Shown: piece after piece, positions 17,719 through 28,466 of the stretch
Position numbering within the stretch: position 1 is the first letter of the stretch
Layout of the letters: every line of letters starts with the position of its first letter
Source of the DNA: Shinella sumterensis
Lineage (GTDB): Bacteria; Pseudomonadota; Alphaproteobacteria; Rhizobiales; Rhizobiaceae
NCBI RefSeq assembly: GCF_004514425.2
Contig: NZ_MYFN02000007.1
Location: 268,938 to 332,937, forward strand
DNA length: 64,000 nt
Reading direction: 5' to 3'
Position numbers and translations under genes: made by a program
Notes under the pieces: model-generated
The model's database searches: none
The model's input: only the letters and a program-made list of their open reading frames with translations
Told to the model about the DNA's origin: nothing

Positions 17719-18528
17719 ATGAAACCGGCGCGAATCATCATTCTGGCAGTGGCCGTCGTGTCGGCAGGCGTCGCAGGTTTTCTTGCGCTGCAGGTCGCGC
17801 GCAAGGGTGGTGTGTCCGTCGTCGAGACCCAGACGGTCCTCGAGCGCGAGCCGACCGTCAAGGTTCTGGTCGCGACCGAAAGCCTGCCCGTCGGCACGCG
17901 CCTCAATGCGAACTCCGTCGCCTGGGCCGACTGGCCGAAAGGCTCCGTCGTCGACGGCTTCATCACCGAGCAGGGCCGGCCGGACGCGATCCAGGCGCTC
18001 GAGGGCGCCATCGCCCGCATGCCGATCTTCAACGGCGAGCCGGTTCGCCAGGAAAAGATCGTCGATTCCTCCAGTCGCATCATGTCGTCGCTGCTGCCCG
18101 CGGGCAAACGCGCGGTCGCAACCGAGATCACGGTGGCAACCGGCGCCGGCGGCTTCATCCTGCCGAACGACCGCGTCGACGTCATCATGGTGCGCAAGAG
18201 CAGCACCGGCGCCTTCCTGACGGAGAACGTTCTGTCCAACGTGCGCGTGCTGGCCATCGACCAGCAGATCCAGGAAAACCCGGACGGCTCCAAGACCGTG
18301 CTGGGCACCACCGCCACACTCGAACTCACGCCGGACCAGGCGAAGGTGATGAGCGTCGCCCAGCAGATGGCCGAACGGCTGTCGCTTGCGCTGCGCAGCG
18401 TCGCCGATGCCCAGGAGCCCGATACGGGCGCGGCGGACTATCTGCTCAGCGGCGCCGATGGCGTGCCGCAGGTGCAGGTGATCAAGACCGGCAAGATCGT
18501 CGACGGCAATGCGTCCGAAGCGCAGTAA
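17719..18528 (+). CDS. cpaB: Flp pilus assembly protein CpaB
   Basis: A 269-residue periplasmic protein anchored by an N-terminal hydrophobic segment (residues about 4-24, IIILAVAVVSAGVAGFLALQ). A SAF-type domain follows (VLVATESLPVGTRLNANSVA), then the RcpC/CpaB domain with AVATEITVATGAGGFILPND and RVDVIMVR. CpaB is required for Flp pilus assembly and is thought to associate with the secretin in the periplasm. AGGGAAA precedes the ATG. It begins the long operon through tadC, with CtrA-like boxes upstream. Confidence 0.93.
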   Translation: MKPARIIILAVAVVSAGVAGFLALQVARKGGVSVVETQTVLEREPTVKVLVATESLPVGTRLNANSVAWADWPKGSVVDGFITEQGRPDAIQALEGAIARMPIFNGEPVRQEKIVDSSSRIMSSLLPAGKRAVATEITVATGAGGFILPNDRVDVIMVRKSSTGAFLTENVLSNVRVLAIDQQIQENPDGSKTVLGTTATLELTPDQAKVMSVAQQMAERLSLALRSVADAQEPDTGAADYLLSGADGVPQVQVIKTGKIVDGNASEAQ

Positions 18529-18546
18529 ATGATCAGGAGCTGACCC

Positions 18547-20022
18547 GTGTTCGCACTCTCAAAGACTTTTCGGGCTTCTGTCGCCGGCGGACTGACGTTC
18601 TGCCTGGCCTTTTCGGGCCTGCCTGCCGCCATCGTCACGGGCAAGGTCATCGCCACGGCCGAGGCGGCCAGCGCGTCGATCATCCGCATCCAGAATGCCG
18701 GCCCGGGCGCGCGCAAGACGATCAGCCTCGGCCTCAACAAGGCGGTCGTCATCGACCTGCCCTCCGACGCGCATGACATTCTCGTGGCCGACCCGGTGAA
18801 GGCGGATGCGGTGACGCGCACGTCGCGCCGCATCTATCTCTTCGGCAAGGAAGTCGGACAGACCAACATCTTCGTCTTCGGCCCCGGCGGCGAGGAAATC
18901 GTCAGTATCGACCTCAATGTCGAGCGCGACGTCTCCAGCCTCCAGGCGAACCTGCGGCGCTTCATCCCGGATTCCGATATCCAGGTCGAGATCATCTCGG
19001 ACAATATCGTTCTGAGCGGCAGCGTGCGCACGCCGCAGGATGCCACGCAGGCCGTCAACCTCGCGCAGATCTTCCTCAAGGGCGGCGAGGCGACGACACG
19101 CACGATCGTTTCCCAGGGCAACAACGGCGACGCGGCGATCTTCGGTGAAGGCCGTCAGGCATCGCAGGTCGTCAACATGCTCCAGGTCCAGGGCGAGGAC
19201 CAGGTGACGCTGAAAGTCACCGTGGCGGAAATCCGCCGCGAGGTTCTCAAGCAGCTCGGCTTCGACAACACGTTCAGCCGGATCGCCGGCGCGTCCGGCT
19301 CCAATCTCGACGTTCTCTCCTTCAATACGGCGGCGAGCGGCTTGAGCGGAACGGTCGCCGGCAATGTCGGAAAGCTCGGCATCGAGTCCGTCGTGAACGC
19401 GCTGGAGCAGGCCAAGGCGATCCGCACGCTGGCCGAGCCGACGCTGACGGCCATCTCCGGACAGGCCGCAACGTTCAATTCGGGTGGCGAGCGCCTTTAT
19501 GCGGTCTCCGACGGCAATGGCGGATACACGACGACGACCTATCAGTATGGTATTTCGCTCGGCTTCACGCCGACGGTCCTGTCTTCGGGACGCATCAGCC
19601 TGCGCATCCAGACCAAGGTTTCCGAACCGGTTGCCGGCGCGAGCGGCGCCGAATACCGCCGCCGCGATGCCGAAACCGTCGTCGAATTGCCCTCGGGCGG
19701 TTCCATCGCGCTCGCCGGCCTGATCCGCGACGACGTGCAGCAGAGCATGAACGGCACGCCCGTCGCCTCCAAGGTTCCGATCTTCGGCGCGCTGTTCCGT
19801 CAGAAATCCATCGAGCGCAACGAGACCGAGCTGGTGATCATCGCCACGCCCTATCTCGTCAAGCCGGTGAACCGCAACGCGCTGGCGCGGCCGGATGACA
19901 ACTTCAACCCGGCCAATGACGCGGCGAGCGTCTTCCTCGGCCAGGTCAACCAGATCTACGGCAGGAAGAGCAACCTGCCCGCCCAGCGCTACGAAGGCAG
20001 CGTTGGCTTCATCTACAAATGA
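18547..20022 (+). CDS. cpaC: Flp pilus secretin CpaC/RcpA
   Basis: A 491-residue outer-membrane secretin through which the Flp pilus emerges. The GTG start has AGGAG at good spacing. A signal peptide ends near residue 37 (ATAEAAS). The pilus-biogenesis N-domain follows (ISLGLNKAVVIDLPSDAHDI), then a BON-like segment (VEIISDNIVLSGSVRTPQDA). The C-terminal secretin domain shows VELPSGGSIALAGLIRDD and KVPIFGALFRQ, the conserved secretin core. The final part is VIIATPYLVKPV. Its stop overlaps the first possible cpaD start. Confidence 0.94.
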   Translation: MFALSKTFRASVAGGLTFCLAFSGLPAAIVTGKVIATAEAASASIIRIQNAGPGARKTISLGLNKAVVIDLPSDAHDILVADPVKADAVTRTSRRIYLFGKEVGQTNIFVFGPGGEEIVSIDLNVERDVSSLQANLRRFIPDSDIQVEIISDNIVLSGSVRTPQDATQAVNLAQIFLKGGEATTRTIVSQGNNGDAAIFGEGRQASQVVNMLQVQGEDQVTLKVTVAEIRREVLKQLGFDNTFSRIAGASGSNLDVLSFNTAASGLSGTVAGNVGKLGIESVVNALEQAKAIRTLAEPTLTAISGQAATFNSGGERLYAVSDGNGGYTTTTYQYGISLGFTPTVLSSGRISLRIQTKVSEPVAGASGAEYRRRDAETVVELPSGGSIALAGLIRDDVQQSMNGTPVASKVPIFGALFRQKSIERNETELVIIATPYLVKPVNRNALARPDDNFNPANDAASVFLGQVNQIYGRKSNLPAQRYEGSVGFIYK

Positions 20023-20762
20023 ACGGGTGCGACGTGAAAAAGGGACGGGCCCAGCCGATGGCAAACGAAATGCACTCCACGAACCGCACCGGGCGATTTA
20101 ACGCCGGACGCGCCGTCACCCTGTTTGCGATGGCGGCGCTGGTCGCTGTCGCCTCCGGTTGCGCCAACCGGGACGCCACGACGACCGGCTCGCTGCCGGA
20201 CGACTACCGCACGCGCCACCCGATCGTCGTCGGCGAGCAGGAAAAGGTCATCGATATCCCGATCGCGACCGGCGCCAGCCAGTTGACGCGCGGCCAGGCC
20301 GAAGTGATCGCCGGCTTCGCCGACGGCTACAAGTCCAGCACGTCGGGCACGTTCCGGATCATCGTGCCGCACGGCGCGCGCAATGACGCGGCCACCGCCG
20401 TGACGAGCCGGCACATCCGCAAGGTCGTCGCGCGGCAGGGCATTCCGGCAAGCAAGGTGATCATCGAGAGCTATGCCGCCGCCGACCCGGCGGAGGCCGC
20501 GCCGATCCGGCTGAGCTACTTCGCCATCACGGCTTCCACGCCGGCCTGCGGCCAGTGGCCGGAGGATTTGTTGATCAACACCTACGGAAACAAGAACTAT
20601 CACAACTTCGGTTGCGCCCAGCAGAACAACCTCGCGGCCCAGATCGCCGATCCGAACGACCTGCTCGGCCCGCGCCGCATGACCCCGGCGGATGCGACCC
20701 AGCGCGGCAACGCCATGCAGCGCTATCGTGATTCCTACACCGAACTGCAAGATATGAACTGA
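20019..20762 (+). CDS. cpaD: Pilus assembly lipoprotein CpaD
   Basis: A probable outer-membrane lipoprotein of 247 residues from the overlapping ATG, or about 234 from the ATG at 20058; the true start is uncertain. The lipobox VAVASGCAN puts the lipidated Cys near residue 48 of the longer form. The CpaD domain covers the rest, with GxASQLTRGQAEVIAGFADG, a central VPHGARNDA and the family block CGQWPEDL. The late part CAQQNNLAAQIADPNDLLGP is highly typical. It lies between the secretin and CpaE genes in the pilus operon, and CpaD proteins help localise the secretin. Confidence 0.92.
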   Translation: MNGCDVKKGRAQPMANEMHSTNRTGRFNAGRAVTLFAMAALVAVASGCANRDATTTGSLPDDYRTRHPIVVGEQEKVIDIPIATGASQLTRGQAEVIAGFADGYKSSTSGTFRIIVPHGARNDAATAVTSRHIRKVVARQGIPASKVIIESYAAADPAEAAPIRLSYFAITASTPACGQWPEDLLINTYGNKNYHNFGCAQQNNLAAQIADPNDLLGPRRMTPADATQRGNAMQRYRDSYTELQDMN

Positions 20763-20793
20763 CGCCGCTTGCGTCTCCAAGCCAGGTAACGCC

Positions 20794-22077
20794 ATGAGCA
20801 CGGTCGATTACACTTTCAAGAACGATGCCGCGGACGAGGCGGACGACGCGATCCGTCCGGCGGAGCTGGAAGCCATGCGCCCGCTGCCGCGCATCTCGGT
20901 CCACGCCTTCTGCGAGAGCGAGGCGATGCTGCGCACCATGGAACGCTGCGCCCAGGACCGGCGCCTGGCCAAGGTGAGCCTGAAGATATCGAGCGCCAGC
21001 ATCGCGGCGGCGGCCAACATGTTCGCCTCCGCGCCGACGCCGAACCTGCTGATCCTGGAAACGTCCGCGCAGCCCGGCGATATCATGGAGGAGCTGGCGC
21101 CGCTCGCCGAGGTCTGCGATCCCAGCACCAAGGTCGTCATCGTCGGCCGCTACAACGATATCCCGCTTTACCGCGAGCTGATCCGCAACGGCATCTCCGA
21201 ATACATGGTGGGGCCTGTCGGCATGACCGACGTGCTGGCCGCCATGTCGGCGATCTTCGTCGATCCCGATGCCGAGCCCCTCGGCCGCAGCCTCGCCTTC
21301 ATCGGCGCCAAGGGCGGATGCGGCTCCTCGACGATCGCGCACAATTGCGCCTTCGACATTTCGAACCTCTTCCAGACCGAAGTCATCCTGGCGGATCTCG
21401 ACCTGCCCTACGGCACCGCCAATATCGACTTCGACCAGGATCCGCCGCAGGGCATCTCCGAGGCGATCTATGCGCCCGACCGCCTCGACGAGGTCTTCCT
21501 GGATCGCCTGCTTGCCAAGTGCTCGCAGCACCTCTCCCTGCTGGCCGCGCCCTCCATGCTCGACCGCGGCTACGATCTGGAGCGCGGTTCGTTCCAGCCC
21601 ATCCTCGAAGTGCTCCAGCGCAGCGCGCCGATCACCGTGCTCGATGTGCCGCATGCCTGGTCGGAATGGACGCGTACGCTGCTTTCCGAGGTGGACGAGC
21701 TGGTGATTACCGCCGTTCCGGATCTCGCCAACCTTCGTAACGCCAAGAACATGCTCGACGCGCTGAAGAAGCTGAGGCCCAACGACAAGCCCCCGCACCT
21801 GATCCTCAACCAGGTCGGTCTGCCGAAACGGCCGGAGATCTCGCCATCCGACTTCTGCGAGCCGCTCGGCGTGGAGCCCGTGGCCATCATCCCCTTCGAT
21901 GCCCAGCTCTTCGGCGCGGCCTCCAACAGCGGACGCATGATTGCGGAAATGGATCGAAAGTCGCCGACGGCGGAAACCTTTTCGCAGATCGCCCACCTCG
22001 TGACCGGGCGCGCGACGATGAAGAAGCCCAAGAAGGCCGGGATCGGCAAGATGCTGGGTCTCCTCGGGCGCAAGTAA
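20794..22077 (+). CDS. cpaE: Pilus localisation ATPase CpaE/TadZ
   Basis: A 427-residue cytoplasmic MinD/ParA-type ATPase. The N-terminal 150 residues resemble an atypical receiver domain (LLILETSAQPGDIMEEL, VVIVGRYNDIPLYRELI). The ATPase domain starts with a deviant Walker A, GAKGGCGSST (residues 171-180), followed by LADLDLPYGTANIDFDQDP. CpaE/TadZ marks the pole where the pilus machine is built. It follows cpaD by 31 bases and precedes cpaF by 37 bases within the same operon. Confidence 0.94.
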   Translation: MSTVDYTFKNDAADEADDAIRPAELEAMRPLPRISVHAFCESEAMLRTMERCAQDRRLAKVSLKISSASIAAAANMFASAPTPNLLILETSAQPGDIMEELAPLAEVCDPSTKVVIVGRYNDIPLYRELIRNGISEYMVGPVGMTDVLAAMSAIFVDPDAEPLGRSLAFIGAKGGCGSSTIAHNCAFDISNLFQTEVILADLDLPYGTANIDFDQDPPQGISEAIYAPDRLDEVFLDRLLAKCSQHLSLLAAPSMLDRGYDLERGSFQPILEVLQRSAPITVLDVPHAWSEWTRTLLSEVDELVITAVPDLANLRNAKNMLDALKKLRPNDKPPHLILNQVGLPKRPEISPSDFCEPLGVEPVAIIPFDAQLFGAASNSGRMIAEMDRKSPTAETFSQIAHLVTGRATMKKPKKAGIGKMLGLLGRK

Positions 22078-22114
22078 GCCCCGACGGGCGATGCAACAGA
22101 CTGGATGAGTGGAA

Positions 22115-23593
22115 ATGTTCGGCAAACGCGGAAATGAAGGCTTCGGCAAGAGCGGCACGGCGGGCCAGGCGGCCCATGCCGGCGTCGCCTCCGGCGCGAC
22201 CGTGACGGCGGAACGGCCGGCCGCCGCCGCTGTCGTGCAACCCGTCGCAGAGCCGGTGCCGCACGCCGCACCCAGCCCCGCGCCCGCCGCGGCGGTGCGC
22301 CGCCGCACGCCGCGCACCGAGGACTATTACGATACGAAAAGCCAGGTCTTCTCCGCGCTGATCGACACGATCGACCTGTCGCAGCTCGCCAAGCTCGACA
22401 CCGAGAGCGCGCGCGAGGAAATCCGCGACATCGTCAACGACATCATCACGATCAAGAACTTCGCGATGTCGATCTCCGAGCAGGAGGAACTGCTCGACGA
22501 CATCTGCAACGACGTTCTCGGCTACGGCCCGCTGGAGCCGCTTCTGGCGCGCGACGACATCGCCGACATCATGGTCAACGGCGCCGGCAAGACCTATATC
22601 GAAGTGGGCGGCAAGGTGCAGGAATCGGAGATCCGCTTCCGCGACAATGCCCAGCTCCTCTCCATCTGCCAGCGCATCGTCAGCCAGGTCGGCCGCCGCG
22701 TCGACGAATCGAGCCCGATCTGCGACGCGCGCCTGCCCGACGGCTCGCGCGTCAACGTGATTGCCCCGCCGCTCGCCATCGACGGCACCGCGCTCACCAT
22801 CCGTAAATTCAAGAAGGACAAGCTGACGCTCGACCAGCTGGTCCGCTTCGGCTCGATCACGCCCGAGGGTGCGGCGCTTCTCCAGATCATCGGCCGCGTG
22901 CGCTGCAACCTCGTCATTTCCGGCGGTACGGGCTCGGGCAAGACGACGCTGCTCAACTGCCTGACGAACTACATCGACCGCGACGAGCGCGTCATCACCT
23001 GCGAGGACTCGGCCGAACTGCAGCTCCAGCAGCCGCATGTCGTGCGTCTCGAAACCCGCCCGCCGAATATCGAGGGCGAGGGCGAGATCACCATGCGCGA
23101 TCTCATCAAGAACTGCCTGCGCATGCGCCCCGAACGCATCATCGTCGGCGAAGTGCGCGGACCGGAGGTTTTCGACCTTCTCCAGGCGATGAACACCGGC
23201 CACGACGGCTCGATGGGCACGATCCACGCCAACACGCCGCGCGAATGCCTTTCGCGTATGGAATCGATGATCGCCATGGGCGGCTATACCCTGCCCGCCA
23301 AGACGGTGCGCGAGATCATCGCCGGTTCCATCGACGTCATCATCCAGGCCTCGCGCCTGCGCGACGGCTCGCGCCGCATCACCCACATCACCGAAGTGGT
23401 GGGCATGGAAGGCGACGTCATCGTGACCCAGGACCTGATGCGCTTCGAGATCCAGGGCGAGGACGCCAACGGGCGGCTCATCGGCAAGCACACCGGCACC
23501 GGCATCGGCAAGCCGCATTTCTGGGATCGGGCCCGCTACTTCAACGAGGACAAGCGCCTGGCGGCAACGCTCGACGCGATGGAGAAGCCGTAA
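22115..23593 (+). CDS. cpaF: Pilus assembly ATPase CpaF/TadA
   Basis: A 492-residue hexameric secretion ATPase that drives pilin polymerisation and retraction. The ATG at 22115 (MFGKRGNEG) is favoured, though a GTG two codons upstream is possible. An Ala/Pro-rich stretch occupies residues about 20-65. The core has Walker [10 protein letters not shown] (270-278), an Asp box [20 protein letters not shown], and a His box [20 protein letters not shown]. It is cytoplasmic and coupled to the TadB/TadC platform encoded immediately downstream. Confidence 0.95.
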   Translation: MFGKRGNEGFGKSGTAGQAAHAGVASGATVTAERPAAAAVVQPVAEPVPHAAPSPAPAAAVRRRTPRTEDYYDTKSQVFSALIDTIDLSQLAKLDTESAREEIRDIVNDIITIKNFAMSISEQEELLDDICNDVLGYGPLEPLLARDDIADIMVNGAGKTYIEVGGKVQESEIRFRDNAQLLSICQRIVSQVGRRVDESSPICDARLPDGSRVNVIAPPLAIDGTALTIRKFKKDKLTLDQLVRFGSITPEGAALLQIIGRVRCNLVISGGTGSGKTTLLNCLTNYIDRDERVITCEDSAELQLQQPHVVRLETRPPNIEGEGEITMRDLIKNCLRMRPERIIVGEVRGPEVFDLLQAMNTGHDGSMGTIHANTPRECLSRMESMIAMGGYTLPAKTVREIIAGSIDVIIQASRLRDGSRRITHITEVVGMEGDVIVTQDLMRFEIQGEDANGRLIGKHTGTGIGKPHFWDRARYFNEDKRLAATLDAMEKP

Positions 23594-23609
23594 GGGGCGG
23601 GTAGACGCG

Positions 23610-24620
23610 ATGTTCGGAATGGATATCACCATCGTGGCGATCTTCGCGCTGGCGGCGCTCTCCACCGCCGGCCTCGCCTATGGCCTGCTTTTCTCGCGCA
23701 TCGAGACGGAGAAGAAGACCGAAAGCCGCATGCGCCGCGTCCAGTCGGCAGAGACGGACCAGTCGCGGGCGAAGGCCGCGCGCGACCGCGTGCAGGAGCT
23801 CTCCAAACGCCGCCGCTCGGTGCAGGATTCGCTGAAGGACCTCGAAAAGAAGCAGCAGGAGCAGTCCAAGCGCGTCGCCGCGACGCTGAAGGCCAAGCTC
23901 TCCCAGGCGGGCCTTTCGATCACCGAGACCAGGTTCTACGTGTTCAGCGCGATCTTCGGCATCTTCGCCTTCGTCGTCGCGCTCATCGGCGGCATGGGGC
24001 CGCTGGTCGCGCTCGGCATCGCCTTCATCGCCGGGGCCGGCCTTCCGCGCTGGTTCGTCGGCTTTCTCGTCAAGCGCCGGCAGAACAAGTTCCTCGAGGA
24101 GTTTCCCAACGCGCTCGACGTGATGGTGCGCTCCATCAAGTCCGGCCTGCCGCTGACGGACGCGCTGCGGCTGATCGCCGCCGAGGGACAGGAGCCGGTC
24201 CGGACCGAGTTCCGCAAGATCGTCGAAAGCCAGCAGGTCGGCCTCAGCGTCCCGGATGCCTGCGCGCGCATGTTCACCAGCATTCCGCTTCAGGAAGTCA
24301 ATTTCTTCGCCATCGTCATCGCCATCCAGAGCCAGGCCGGCGGCAACCTCTCCGAAGCGCTGGGCAACCTGTCGCGCGTGCTGCGCGAGCGGCGCAAGAT
24401 GCGCGCCAAGGTCGGCGCGCTGTCGATGGAAGCCAAGGCGTCGGCGGCGATCATCGGGGCGCTGCCCTTCATCGTCACGCTGCTCGTCTACCTGACATCG
24501 CCGGAATACATCATGGTGCTGTTCCAGGATTCGCGCGGCCATCTCATTCTCGGCATATCGGGCGTCTGGATGTCCATCGGCATTCTCGTGATGCGCAACA
24601 TGATCAACTTCGACATCTAG
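23610..24620 (+). CDS. tadB: Flp pilus inner-membrane platform protein TadB (CpaG)
   Basis: A 336-residue inner-membrane protein with a type II secretion F domain. One N-terminal helix (IVAIFALAALSTAGLAYGLL) is followed by a long charged coiled-coil-like segment (residues about 30-95). Two closely spaced helices come next (about 108-145) and the GspF-like cytoplasmic domain includes FPNALDVMVRSIKSGLPLTD. Two C-terminal helices end the protein. It pairs with TadC as the platform on which CpaF acts. It starts 16 bases after cpaF. Confidence 0.93.
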   Translation: MFGMDITIVAIFALAALSTAGLAYGLLFSRIETEKKTESRMRRVQSAETDQSRAKAARDRVQELSKRRRSVQDSLKDLEKKQQEQSKRVAATLKAKLSQAGLSITETRFYVFSAIFGIFAFVVALIGGMGPLVALGIAFIAGAGLPRWFVGFLVKRRQNKFLEEFPNALDVMVRSIKSGLPLTDALRLIAAEGQEPVRTEFRKIVESQQVGLSVPDACARMFTSIPLQEVNFFAIVIAIQSQAGGNLSEALGNLSRVLRERRKMRAKVGALSMEAKASAAIIGALPFIVTLLVYLTSPEYIMVLFQDSRGHLILGISGVWMSIGILVMRNMINFDI

Positions 24621-24631
24621 GACCTGAGATC

Positions 24632-25606
24632 ATGATCGCGATGCTCACCGATCCCGCGGTTCTGCTGCCCGCCTTCGTGGTGATCGCCGTGCTCGCCACG
24701 TTCTACACGCTGGCGATGCCCTATTTCGAACGGGGCGATCTCGACAAACGCATGAAGAGCGTCGCGCTGGAACGCGAGCAGATGCGGGCGCGCGAGCGGG
24801 CGCGGCTCTCGGCCGAAACGGTCCAGAACAAGGCGTCGCTCAGGGCGCAGCACAATACTTCCGTGCGCAATGTGGTGGAGCGGCTGAACCTGCGCGAGGC
24901 CCTTGTCGACGCCAACACGATGAACCGCCTGCGGCAGGCCGGCTATCGTTCGCAGAACGCGCTCAACATCTTCCTCTTCGCCCGCTTCACCCTGCCCTTC
25001 CTGTTCCTCGCGGTCGCGGCCTTCTACATCTTCTATCTCGGCTTCCTCGGCGACAAGCCGTTCTCGATTCGCATCCTGGCGACGCTGGGCATCGCCTATC
25101 TCGGCTTCTACGCGCCCAACATCTTCATTTCCAACAAGGTCTCGAAGCGCCAGCAGTCGATCCGCCGCGCCTGGCCGGATGCGCTCGACCTGATGCTGAT
25201 CTGCGTGGAATCGGGCATTTCGATCGAGGTCGCCTTCAAGCGCGTGGCCGACGAGATCGCCATGGCCTCGCCGGAACTGGCCGAGGAACTCGTGCTGACC
25301 ACCGCGGAGCTTTCCTTTCTTCAGGAACGCCGCCAGGCCTATGAGAACCTTGGCACGCGCATCGGCCTCGACACGGTGAAATCCGTGACGCAGGCGCTCA
25401 TTCAGGCCGAGCGCTACGGCACGCCGCTCGCCCAGGCGCTGCGCGTTCTGGCGCAGGAATGCCGCGACCAGCGCATGAACGAGGCGGAAAAGAAGGCCGC
25501 CGCCCTGCCGCCGAAACTGACCGTGCCGATGATCCTGTTTTTCCTGCCGGTGCTGGTGGCCGTCATTCTCGGCCCGGCCGGCATCCAGGTCTCCGACCGC
25601 TTCTGA
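24632..25606 (+). CDS. tadC: Flp pilus inner-membrane platform protein TadC (CpaH)
   Basis: A 324-residue partner of TadB with the same GspF-type topology. The N-terminal helix VVIAVLATFYTLAMPYF is followed by a charged linker and two central helices around residues 110-165. The cytoplasmic domain has AWPDALDLMLICVESGISIE. The C-terminal helix is LTVPMILFFLPVLVAVIL. It ends the plus-strand pilus operon, with a bidirectional terminator 20 bases after its stop. Confidence 0.93.
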   Translation: MIAMLTDPAVLLPAFVVIAVLATFYTLAMPYFERGDLDKRMKSVALEREQMRARERARLSAETVQNKASLRAQHNTSVRNVVERLNLREALVDANTMNRLRQAGYRSQNALNIFLFARFTLPFLFLAVAAFYIFYLGFLGDKPFSIRILATLGIAYLGFYAPNIFISNKVSKRQQSIRRAWPDALDLMLICVESGISIEVAFKRVADEIAMASPELAEELVLTTAELSFLQERRQAYENLGTRIGLDTVKSVTQALIQAERYGTPLAQALRVLAQECRDQRMNEAEKKAAALPPKLTVPMILFFLPVLVAVILGPAGIQVSDRF

Positions 25607-25625
25607 CCGCTCGAAGACAAAAGAA

Positions 25626-25661
25626 AGAAGCCCCGGCGAAAGTATCGACCGGGGCTTCTTC
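25626..25661. terminator. Bidirectional terminator between tadC and the TadD-like gene
   Basis: AAGAAGCCCCGG pairs perfectly with CCGGGGCTTCTT around a 12-base loop. T-rich flanks in both directions fit termination of the two convergent genes. Confidence 0.85.
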
Positions 25662-25686
25662 GTTTGGTCCTGGGAGGACGATTGGT

Positions 25687-26502
25687 TTAATTGGTGTTGC
25701 CGGTGTCGTTGGCGGCAAGCGTCTTCCAGGCGTTCTGCTGGGCCAGCATGGAGCGCAGATAGGCGACGTTGGCTTCCGCCTGCCCCGAGGTCAGCTCCTG
25801 CCTTGCGATGGTTTCCGCTTCCTGGAAGCGGCCCTGCAGGCCGACGGTGAGCGCGAGGTTCTGCCGCACGCTGCTGTCGGCGCCCGGCTGCCTGGCGGCA
25901 GCGCGCATATAGGTTTCCGCGGTCTTGAGGTCCTTCGCCAGAAGATAGGACATGCCGAGATTGGAGAGCACCGACGGCTCGTCGGGCTGGATATCGAGGG
26001 CTTCGCGATAGCGCTGGCGTGCCTCGTTCGAGCGACCGAGCTGATCGAGGATTGCGCCTTCGGCCGATTTCAGCCGCCAGTCCGGTCTGTCAGGCGTCTG
26101 GGCGCGCAGGATGGTGTTCAGCGCCTGCTCGAGCTGTCCGGCGGCGGCCTGCGCCTTGCCGTAGGCGGCGAGGACCTCGCGGTTGTTCGGATTGCTGATG
26201 GCGACCTGCTGCATGACGGCGAGCGCCTGCGCATTGCGGCCGTTCATGCGCAGCGCGCTGGCATAGTTGATGCCGGTCGCCGCATCCCTGGGGTTCTTTT
26301 CGTAGGCTCGGCCGATGCTGTCGACGGCGCCGCGCAGGTCCGTCGTGTTCATCGTGCCGCTGGCGGCTGACGACGGGCGGACGGAGCCGGTGGTCAGGTT
26401 GCTCTTTCCGGCGCAGCCTGCCAGCCCGACGCCGATGACCAGGAGTGCCGCGCCCGTCAAAAGCGCCGGTCGAAGTGACGAAGGCAGGCGGCATACAGCC
26501 AT
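25687..26502 (-). CDS. TadD-like tetratricopeptide lipoprotein
   Basis: A 271-residue TPR lipoprotein. The ATG at 26502 (MAVCRLPSS) follows a GGGGAC ribosome-site-like sequence; an ATG nine codons upstream is the alternative. The lipobox VGLAGCAG gives a lipidated Cys near residue 30. TPR repeats run through about residues 60-265, for example GINYASALRMNGRNAQALAV and PSVLSNLGMSYLLAKDLKTA. TadD-type proteins support secretin assembly in Flp pilus systems. The convergent position right after tadC suggests it is the pilotin-like member of this locus. Confidence 0.85.
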   Translation of the reverse strand: MAVCRLPSSLRPALLTGAALLVIGVGLAGCAGKSNLTTGSVRPSSAASGTMNTTDLRGAVDSIGRAYEKNPRDAATGINYASALRMNGRNAQALAVMQQVAISNPNNREVLAAYGKAQAAAGQLEQALNTILRAQTPDRPDWRLKSAEGAILDQLGRSNEARQRYREALDIQPDEPSVLSNLGMSYLLAKDLKTAETYMRAAARQPGADSSVRQNLALTVGLQGRFQEAETIARQELTSGQAEANVAYLRSMLAQQNAWKTLAANDTGNTN

Positions 26503-26638
26503 GATCAGTCCCCGAAGCGGTTTCCCCATGTCGCGGCGGTTAAGGAATCACGCCGCAATCTCCGCTCCAGCAATAATCTGTTAACCCTAACAGAGTGTTA
26601 ATTGCAGCGATTCTCAAGGCTCTTCCAAAGGTTCCGCC

Positions 26639-28030
<1,392 letters not shown>

Positions 28031-28108
28031 GGCGGGCGACCGGCAGGCGATTGTCACGGCGCGAACGATACGGTAGCGTAACGAAATCGCATTCGCCCCG
28101 GAGGCCCC

Positions 28109-28459
28109 TTGCCGGTAGATCTCACCCCATCGCAGGCGCTCGGCCTCTGGCATGCCGTGACGCTGCAGCAGGTGCAGGGGGACGGGCGCGACCTGACGCT
28201 GCGCCAGCTTGCCATCCTGCTCGAAATCTATCTCGTGCCGCCGCCGCATACGGTGCGGGGGCTGGCGGCCAAGCTCGGCGTCACCAAGCCGGTCATCACC
28301 CGCGCGCTCGACACGATGGGCGAGCTCGGCCTCGTCACGCGGGTCCGCGACGAGCGGGACCGCCGCAATGTCATCATCAAGCGCACCGTCGACGGTGCGC
28401 TCTATCTCGAACGCCTGGGCGACCTCATCATCGCCAAGGGGCGCGCACAGCCGCTGTGA
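28109..28459 (+). CDS. MarR family transcriptional regulator
   Basis: A 116-residue winged-helix regulator starting at a TTG with GGAGG nine bases upstream. The helix-turn-helix is visible as VRGLAAKLGVTKPVITRALD, and the wing as VTRVRDERDRRNVIIKRT. Ligand and targets are unknown. It is flanked by two peptidase genes in the same direction, with 78 bases to the aminopeptidase and 7 bases to the NlpC/P60 gene, so local control of peptide degradation is a reasonable guess. Confidence 0.85.
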   Translation: MPVDLTPSQALGLWHAVTLQQVQGDGRDLTLRQLAILLEIYLVPPPHTVRGLAAKLGVTKPVITRALDTMGELGLVTRVRDERDRRNVIIKRTVDGALYLERLGDLIIAKGRAQPL

Positions 28460-28466
28460 GACTGCC

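Noticed and set aside
26570..26615. CtrA site between the TadD-like gene and the aminopeptidase
   Set aside because: TTAACCCT and nearby TTAA words do not have the proper sequence or 7-base spacing.
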